Shown here: positions 46,208-52,900 of the stretch, one piece after another
Position numbering within the stretch: position 1 is the first letter of the stretch
Layout: each line of letters opens with the position of its first letter
NCBI RefSeq assembly: GCF_900112755.1
Contig: NZ_FOMW01000013.1
Location: forward strand, 25,498 to 89,497
DNA length: 64,000 bases
Direction: 5' to 3'
DNA from: Sulfitobacter brevis
GTDB lineage: Bacteria > Pseudomonadota > Alphaproteobacteria > Rhodobacterales > Rhodobacteraceae
Notes under the pieces: model-generated
What the model saw: the letters and a program-made list of their open reading frames with translations, nothing else
Databases searched by the model: none
What the model was told of the DNA's origin: nothing
Position numbers and translations under genes: made by a program

Positions 46208-47377
46208 TCAATATGGCAGGCCGACATAGTTTTCAGCCATCGCCTGTTGCGCAGCCTTGTTCGAGCGCAAGAACTCCAGTTCGGAAATCTGCATCTTCAG
46301 GTCAAACTCGGACTGGTCGGGATAGCGGTGCAGCAGCGACGAAAACCACCATGAGAACCGCTCCGCTTTCCAGACCCGCTTCAGCGCTTTTTCCGAATAG
46401 CTGTTGATGCCCTCCTCGGAGCCAGCCTCATAGAAATCGCACAACGCATGGTAGAGATAATGTACATCCGACGCAGCAGTATTGAGCCCTTTTGCACCGG
46501 TCGGCGGCACGATATGCGCCGCATCGCCGCATAAAAACAGCCGCCCCCAGCGCATCGGTTCGGTCACAAAGGACCGCAGCGGTGCGATCGATTTCTCGAT
46601 TGATGGGCCAGCAATCAACTTATCGGCCTGTTCGCTCGGGATACGGCGCTTCAGTTCTGCCCAAAACGCTTCATCCGTCCAGTCCTCAGGATGGTCGCTG
46701 AGCGAACACTGGATGTAATAGCGGCTGAGATTGTCGTTGCGCATCGAACACAGCGCAAAGCCGCGCGCCGAATTTGCATAGATCAACTCGTGATTGACGG
46801 GCGGCGTGTTGCTCAGGATGCCGAGCCAGCCGAAGGGGTACACCTTTTCGTATTCGCGCCGCACATCAATCGGGATCGTTTGACGGCTGACACCGTGAAA
46901 CCCGTCACAGCCCGCCACAAAGTCACAGGCAATCTCTCGGCTCTCGCCGTGCACAGTATACGTAATCATCGGTTTGTCGCTGTCCGCACCTCGGATCACA
47001 ACGTCTTCGACCTCGAATTCAATTTTACCGCCTGCCTTTTCGCGCGCTTCATAGAGATCGCGGGTCACCTCGGTCTGGCCGTAGACCATGACAGGCTGCC
47101 CCGTGAGTTCGGCAAAATCGATACGGAAAATCTCCTCTCCGTAGGAGATCAGCGTCCCATCATGCGCAAAGCCTTCAGCGTGCATCCGTTCTGCACAGCC
47201 AGCCTCTTCCATGAGTTTTACCAATCCTTGCTCCAAGACCCCTGCCCGGACCCGGCCCAGAACATAGGCTTTGGTTTTGCGTTCCAGAACCACTGTTTCA
47301 ATGCCGCGCTGGTGCAGAAGCTGCGACAACAGCAGACCCGCAGGACCGCCACCAACAATCGCTACCTGAGTTTTCAT
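46208..47377 (-). CDS. pobA: 4-hydroxybenzoate 3-monooxygenase
   Basis: 389 aa from the ATG at 47375-47377, preceded by GGAGG. A class A flavoprotein monooxygenase: FAD motif VAIVGGGPAGLLLSQLLHQRG, RVRAGVLEQGLVKLMEEAG (typical of PobA), the CDGFHGVSRQTIP segment and GRLFLCGDAAHIVPPTGAKGLN. It hydroxylates 4-hydroxybenzoate with NADPH and O2 to protocatechuate, the substrate of PcaGH. It is the first gene of the operon, 84 bases from the divergent pcaQ start. No pobR is adjacent. Confidence 0.97.
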   Translation of the reverse strand: MKTQVAIVGGGPAGLLLSQLLHQRGIETVVLERKTKAYVLGRVRAGVLEQGLVKLMEEAGCAERMHAEGFAHDGTLISYGEEIFRIDFAELTGQPVMVYGQTEVTRDLYEAREKAGGKIEFEVEDVVIRGADSDKPMITYTVHGESREIACDFVAGCDGFHGVSRQTIPIDVRREYEKVYPFGWLGILSNTPPVNHELIYANSARGFALCSMRNDNLSRYYIQCSLSDHPEDWTDEAFWAELKRRIPSEQADKLIAGPSIEKSIAPLRSFVTEPMRWGRLFLCGDAAHIVPPTGAKGLNTAASDVHYLYHALCDFYEAGSEEGINSYSEKALKRVWKAERFSWWFSSLLHRYPDQSEFDLKMQISELEFLRSNKAAQQAMAENYVGLPY

Positions 47378-47406
47378 GTCGCCCTCCGCTCCGCCTTGGC
47401 TTACCT

Positions 47407-47428
47407 TAATGTGCAAATGCTGACATTA
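47407..47428. promoter_or_regulatory. LysR-type binding site candidate between pobA and pcaQ
   Basis: TAATGT (47407-47412) and ACATTA (47423-47428) are perfect inverted repeats with a 10-base spacer, in the 83-base divergent region. This resembles a LysR-type recognition site placed to control both directions. The consensus I know for Sinorhizobium PcaQ (ATAACC-N4-GGTTAA) is not seen. Confidence 0.5.
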
Positions 47429-47460
47429 TAAATGAGAATTTGAGCAGGTTAGTTGCCGAT

Positions 47461-48405
47461 ATGGAAAGAAACAGACTGAGGCGGATTAAGATGAGGCACC
47501 TGTCCGCCTTTATCGAAACCGTCCGGTGCGGCAGCCTGAAGGCTGCGTCAGAGCGTATTTTCCTCACCCAGCCCGCAATCTCAAAGACCCTGAAAGACCT
47601 CGAGAACATCCTTGGCGTCGCGCTTATGCACCGCGACCGCAGCGGGATCGAGTTGACCCGGGAGGGCGCGGTCTTTCAGCAGTTTGCAGAACAAGCGCTC
47701 GCGGCATTGGGACACGGGCTTGCCAGTCTCGACGCCCTATCTGCTGGCACCGCGGCACCTCTGCGGGTCGGCGCCCTGCCGAGCGTTGCCGCCGATTTGT
47801 TGCCTGATGTCATCATGCAATTTGCCGAATTTTCGCCCGCGACGCCGGTCATGGTTGAGGACGGGCCCATCGAAGGGCTGATCGACAGGCTGCGTGCAGG
47901 CGCGTTAGACCTGATTGTCGGGCGCATGGGGCCGCCAGAGAGAATGGTCGGCCTGTCGTTCACGCCGCTTTACGCTGAACAGGTGGTCTTTGCCGTCGCA
48001 GCCGATCATCCGCTGGCCGCAGCGGACACCCCCGAGATGCTGGCGTCGGCCTGTGTTTTATACCCGCCAAAGGGGGCCGCGATCTGCTCAGCAGTGGATC
48101 GATTCTTGCTGTCACAGGGGGGCGCTGATTGGCCAAAGCGGATTGAGACAGTGTCAGGTGCCTTTGGTCGGGCGATGACGTTGGGGCCTGCTCAGGCTGT
48201 ATGGATCATCTCGCAGGGGGTCGTGGCGCGCGATATTGCGGCAGGTCGCATGGTTAGGTTGCCCATAGATACCAGCACGATGGCGGGCCATGTCGGCATC
48301 ATGGCCCGCTCCGAGGAAGACCCGACACCGCCCATGCGGCTATTTCGACAGGCCTTACTGGAGCCGCGCACAGCGACCGCATTCGCGCATGACCGACCGA
48401 GGTAG
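47461..48405 (+). CDS. pcaQ: LysR-type regulator PcaQ
   Basis: 314 aa. N-terminal winged HTH (IKMRHLSAFIETVRCGSLKAASERIFLTQPAISKTLKDLENILGV, split over about residues 6-50) and a C-terminal effector-binding domain. The RxKxRHLxxF start and divergent position next to pcaC-H-G fit PcaQ, the activator of protocatechuate genes in alphaproteobacteria, rather than PcaR. The usual inducer in the family is beta-carboxymuconate or related products. The ATG at 47461 was chosen because it gives the usual short leader before MRHLSAF. Confidence 0.87.
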   Translation: MERNRLRRIKMRHLSAFIETVRCGSLKAASERIFLTQPAISKTLKDLENILGVALMHRDRSGIELTREGAVFQQFAEQALAALGHGLASLDALSAGTAAPLRVGALPSVAADLLPDVIMQFAEFSPATPVMVEDGPIEGLIDRLRAGALDLIVGRMGPPERMVGLSFTPLYAEQVVFAVAADHPLAAADTPEMLASACVLYPPKGAAICSAVDRFLLSQGGADWPKRIETVSGAFGRAMTLGPAQAVWIISQGVVARDIAAGRMVRLPIDTSTMAGHVGIMARSEEDPTPPMRLFRQALLEPRTATAFAHDRPR

Positions 48406-48431
48406 ATCAAAAGTCTTACATAAATATTTCG

Positions 48432-48467
48432 GCAAGGTGCATCACTGGAGGGTCTGATGCACCTTGC
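48432..48467 (+). terminator. Terminator of pcaQ
   Basis: A perfect 12-bp stem, GCAAGGTGCATC (48432-48443) with GATGCACCTTGC (48456-48467), with a 12-base loop and followed by TCTTTTA. It lies 26 bases past the pcaQ stop. Confidence 0.88.
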
Positions 48468-48614
48468 TCTTTTACGGCTTTAGAAGCCGTGTCTGAAGAT
48501 GTTTAAGGGCCGTTTTTCTGAATGGGACCACTAGGCCTTCGACCGGCCGCGTGTTGGCTGTCGGAGAATGGACTACGGTGCTTCGAATTGCCCATCTCGC
48601 TGTCAAACTAGATT

Positions 48615-48797
48615 TCAAGCATGGCGGCCAACGTAGCACTTCGAAAAAACCCGAACACATGCCAGACCGTTCAATTCCCAAACCAGATCGCCCTGTACCA
48701 ACCCGTATTTGCCGTTCTTGATGCAGACCATCTGGGTTTTGCCGATCAGCGCCGCCCGACGACGCGTCTTTTCCAAGTTTCCAAGTTGTATCACCAT
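48615..48797 (-). CDS. Small hypothetical protein (60 aa), possibly a remnant
   Basis: No family recognised. The ATG at 48795-48797 has a strong GGAGG 7 bases upstream. The protein opens MVIQLGNLEKTRRRAALIG and contains MVCIKNGKYGLVQGDLVWEL, with three cysteines and a basic character. It is either a true small gene or the 5' part of a decayed one: an overlapping reading in another frame runs on to 48472, but without recognisable motifs. The surrounding 48471-48964 region is otherwise empty apart from a terminator. Confidence 0.4.
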   Translation of the reverse strand: MVIQLGNLEKTRRRAALIGKTQMVCIKNGKYGLVQGDLVWELNGLACVRVFSKCYVGRHA

Positions 48798-48922
48798 GAA
48801 AAATCCTCCTACTCCTAAAATTTAATTTAACAAATTCCCTCGGCGCACGCGCGCCTTCACAGGGCTATCGAGCATATCTTTACGTATAGAGGTCTGCCCA
48901 TTCGCAAAGTCAGGATACAAAA

Positions 48923-48942
48923 ATGGCGGCCGAAGCCGCCAT
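48923..48942 (-). terminator. Terminator of the muramidase gene
   Basis: ATGGCGGC (48923-48930) and GCCGCCAT (48935-48942) form a perfect 8-bp stem. Read on the minus strand the loop is TTCG and a TTTTTG tail follows, a textbook intrinsic terminator 22 bases after the stop. Confidence 0.92.
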
Positions 48943-48964
48943 CAACAGAAGCATGAACCTTAGG

Positions 48965-49672
48965 CTAGCTCGGGAAGATTTTCTTCATATGGGCGTCAAA
49001 CTCGTTCCATGTGATGACAGCGCGGTTTCCGGCATAGCCATGATAGTAGGACTGGCCGGTCGCGGTCGGAAATCCGGCCCAGATCCGTGCTAGGTTCTCC
49101 ATAAAGCGGTGTCTCGAGATCTCCCCCGCGACGAAGGAACTATAACCCGCATCCTCAAGCAAAAAGTCCGCCAACATGTCCTGAACCCGACTAGTAAACA
49201 CCGTGTCTTGGCCCAGCCCAGCTTCGCTAACGAGGCTTTTGAGCGTGGACGGGATGAACTGGTATCTGCCGATTGCGTGGGGCTGACCTGGCGTACGGGC
49301 GATCCAACGGTAAATCTCGCTGATCGTCATATGGGTTGGCACCTTGGCGGGACGTTTCTTTGCACCATGCTGGATCGCATCATAGCCGCGGGTGCGCGAT
49401 TCAGCCCAGCCGATCAACGTTTTGAGATTTGTGGCCGATGGCGCGTTGAGCCTTACAGGAATAGAGCGGCGCCTTACTTTACGCGGTTTTTGCATCATCG
49501 CGGTGTTCAGGTGAATGCGCTCGTGCGTCCCGGTGTCCAGCATCGTGCGTGATATATCGCCTGCGCTGCTAAACGAGCCATAGCTGGCAAAAGAAAACGT
49601 TTCTGCCGCCGCTCCTTGGGATGTGAATATGGTGACCATGCAAACAGCAGCGGCCAATCCTCTCAATCTCAT
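48965..49672 (-). CDS. Secreted lambda-endolysin-like muramidase
   Basis: 235 aa from the ATG at 49670-49672, chosen because GGAG lies 6 bases upstream; a start 4 codons earlier has no ribosome site. Signal peptide (MRLRGLAAAVCMVTIFTSQG, cut after AAAE). From about residue 85 it resembles the lambda R/GH104-type lytic transglycosylase fold: TLIGWAESRTRGYDAI with the catalytic Glu, HMTISEIYRWI, and AIGRYQFIPSTLKSLV. It should cleave peptidoglycan in the periplasm. It is not part of a prophage here. Its position downstream of the surface-protein operon may reflect wall remodelling for that system; both have their own terminators. Confidence 0.8.
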   Translation of the reverse strand: MRLRGLAAAVCMVTIFTSQGAAAETFSFASYGSFSSAGDISRTMLDTGTHERIHLNTAMMQKPRKVRRRSIPVRLNAPSATNLKTLIGWAESRTRGYDAIQHGAKKRPAKVPTHMTISEIYRWIARTPGQPHAIGRYQFIPSTLKSLVSEAGLGQDTVFTSRVQDMLADFLLEDAGYSSFVAGEISRHRFMENLARIWAGFPTATGQSYYHGYAGNRAVITWNEFDAHMKKIFPS

Positions 49673-49867
49673 CGGAAACTCCATCTATTTGTTCTGTTGC
49701 CCCCAGAGTATCGCGGATTTGAATGAATATTTCATTTGAGCAAAGGGGGTCTGAATCGTGGCAAAAGGATAGGAGCCGCGGCAATTGGAATAGGTCTTTG
49801 CACCAAGGCCTATAACTGGAAGCAATGCCTGCGAAATATACTGACAGTTCACTCTGGAATTAATAGC

Positions 49868-49901
49868 GAGCCACGCCGTAGATGCGCATAGGGCGTGGCT
49901 C
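49868..49901 (-). terminator. Terminator of the surface-protein operon
   Basis: GAGCCACGCC (49868-49877) and GGCGTGGCTC (49892-49901) form a perfect 10-bp stem with a 14-base loop. It lies 24 bases past the stop of the 1917-aa gene. The tail on the minus strand (GCTATTAATT) is only weakly T-rich. Confidence 0.75.
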
Positions 49902-49924
49902 TTTCCTGGCAATAGGCGCTTCCG

Positions 49925-52900
49925 TCAGTTGCCAAGAAATCCGTCAAGCTGGTCCCACAACGAGTTGTCGAGCAGCAGCTTAAATCTCAGGTAGAGTCCT
50001 TCTTGATAAAGGGCACTTTGGCCGGCGACCTGCCCTTCTGCACGATTGTAGCCAATCGCCAACAAGGTCCCCCGTCGCGGCGAGAAGCCAAATTCAGCGC
50101 CCAACCCATTGGTCGCATTTCCCAAATTGTCCCACAGCCGCGCCGCATTCACGCCCAACTCGAAACGGTCATCGCTGAACTCGTAGTTTACACCGGCCTG
50201 AAGAAGCTGCGTCGTCGCTTTTGTACCAACGCCATTCGTCAGGCTGATCTCCTGAACCTGTCCCGCATATTTCCCGTTCACCCGCAGATCCTGGTTGATC
50301 TCATAGGAAGCATCGACGGACCACATATGTGTCTCCGAGCGATTTTGTTGCTCTTCAAGGCGGTGTTCGTACCACGCCAAGGCTTCGAAGCGAGGGTTAC
50401 TGATCGGCCGATATGCCAAACCGGCGCGGGTTCTGACCCGTCGGTCGTCGGCGCCATTCCGTCGATCAATGGCAATCCGGCTACGTCCCAAGAAGGTAAG
50501 ATCCGGTGTTAATCGTCCCGCGAGGCCGAAACTTGCATAGTGGGTGCGTCCGGTGTCCTCGAAGGTCGTGTCAAAGTCCGCATCCCCCACCCAGTCGCCG
50601 TCGGCTGTCCCCCACTTTGCTCCGACGGCGACGCTTGTCAGGTCATGCTCGCCCGATTCCATCCGCCGCGCATGTTCTATGTCAAAACTGAACGAAGTTA
50701 CTTTATTAACCTGCCAAGTGGCGGACATGCCCTGGTTGTAGACAGTATCGGTTTCACCAATGCCGCGTGTCATCTCGGTGCGGCCGCTCAGCCACTCGTT
50801 GAGGTTATACGAAAAACCGATACGAGCCCGCGACAAAACTGCACCATCATTAATTGTCAGCTCGACTTCGTTGTAGGAGCGCCAGCCATTTGTCGGCTCA
50901 CGGTACGTCCTCAATGTAAGTTCTGCTGGCCGGTCAGCTCCGCCAATAGGATAGCGCAGCCGTGCCTTGATAACGGTGTCGGGACGCCCCTTCGGGGTCC
51001 AATGTGCGCCGAGGAGCAGGGAATTCTCAGTGTCCGTCTCGCCAGCGATCCGCGTATTGCGGACCTCAACCCCAATGTCACCGCGAAAGTGCTTGTTAAA
51101 CTGCCGTGAATAAAGCGCATCCATAGTCAGACGTCTTGAGCCGTCATTCCGGTCCCGAACATACTCCGCCCCGATAACGATATCACTTTTCCGGTCGATT
51201 TTATGCGCATAAGTCAGTCGGAGCTGGTCTGTTCCAGCGCGCGCCAATCCACCATGGGTTAGGAAATTTTTCCCTGTGTGGATCAACTCGATGGAAAAAC
51301 GGTCGGTAGTGTTCTGGATGTCATAGGATAGTCTTGCAGCGCCATCGACAACGCCCACATTATCCTCCGATCGTGCGGCTTCCGCTTCCCAGATACCCCC
51401 TAGCGCGTCCTCGTGACGGATATAGCCGGACTGTAAACGTTCCCGAGCAGGGCTGCCGATCGGTGCGTCCGCATGCACTGCACGTGCGCCAATTGTAGTC
51501 TGATCGCCCAGCGCATAGTTGACTTCGCCGCCATAGAGCCCATATCGCTCTGCGCCCTCTTGCTCAGTTTCATAAGTGACCCTGATTGAAACCGGGTTGC
51601 CATCCGCATCGAACTGCCGGACTGGCGCGTCGAAAGTGATCGTGTTGCGGAAAAAGTCTAGAATATAATCGGTGCCACGGCGCATTGGCGTGGCGGAAAG
51701 GATATCATCACCTTCTTCGTCACGGACCAGAATTTCCACCCGTTCTGAGCCTTCGACATAGCCTCCAAGGTCAAGATCATAGGGCCCCGACACGCCGCGA
51801 CCGCGAATTTCTTGGGTCATCTGTTCTTGAGCGGTGCGGGCCCCGAAGACAGTGACAGATACCTTGTCGTTTTCCCAATGTGCCTTGGCACCCGTGGCCA
51901 CACGGCGCTGACCACCAAGTTTAAAGGCCGTGGATTCCGGCTCGATCGCAATATCGCCGTAGAGCACATAGGACCTGCCCTTCTCAACTTTGACGAACAG
52001 ATTTGTCGACGATTGCGCGTCAGCACCACGTTCCGAATTATCGCCATAGACGGGGTAATTCTCATCGCCCCGAATATCTCGGAACAGCCGATCTTCGGTA
52101 TCTCGGTCAGAGCTGTAGCGCAGGGTCAACAGTGCATCTCCACGGATGACGCCCTTCAGATAAAGCTCTCCGCGCAGCCCTGTGATTGTATTTTCAAAGG
52201 AATTCAGACGGTCGGGCTCCAACACAGCGCCGGTCGAAGTGCCGTCGCCAAGTGCGATAGCCCCCTCGATTACACCGATAATGATGCGCTCGTTAAGATC
52301 GGGTGTGAAGGTGATAGTCGCCTCTACCGATCCAAATGCACCTGAGACTGTAATACGGTCCGGACCGGAGACTTGCGGCGGGATCAAGCCGAAAGTCGCT
52401 TCCCCATTATCGAGATAGGCCTGCACGCCAGGCGTCCCGGTCCGGATATCCGTCACATCCCAGCCCGAACGTTGCGCGCGCAGGGTAACTGTCCCCGAGG
52501 CTGGCACCGGCAACCCGCGTGCGTCCAAAACCCGCACAACCACGGGCACAACCGAAACAGGGTTTGCAGAGGCGGTCTTTGGCAGGATCAGCTCTAGCTT
52601 GGCAGGTTTACCAGGCGCGATCAGGGTGATTTCCTTGCGCATACGCTCAATGCCAAAACCGTCTTTACCGACTAACGTGAGCCGATTCTGACCGGCGGAC
52701 AGGTTAACAGCGACAAACTCAGCCGCTTGCACGTTTTTTGCGGCCAGATTTGTTCGCTCGCCTACCCGTTCTGGCCCAAGCTCCACACCATTCAGCAGCA
52801 ATGACAAGGTTTGGTCCGCTGGTCCCTTTACCCGTATATTCTGGGCGCGCCGGGTCACAGTCTGGCCATCCTCGAAGTCAATGAACCCAGGTGCGGCATC

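Noticed and set aside
47378..47460. Classical PcaQ box (ATAACC-N4-GGTTAA)
   Set aside because: Searched by eye in the divergent region and not found; only the TAATGT/ACATTA repeat is present.
48472..48681. Minus-strand frame after the 60-aa gene
   Set aside because: No start signal, and its reading resembles no protein; it also covers the pcaQ transcript tail.
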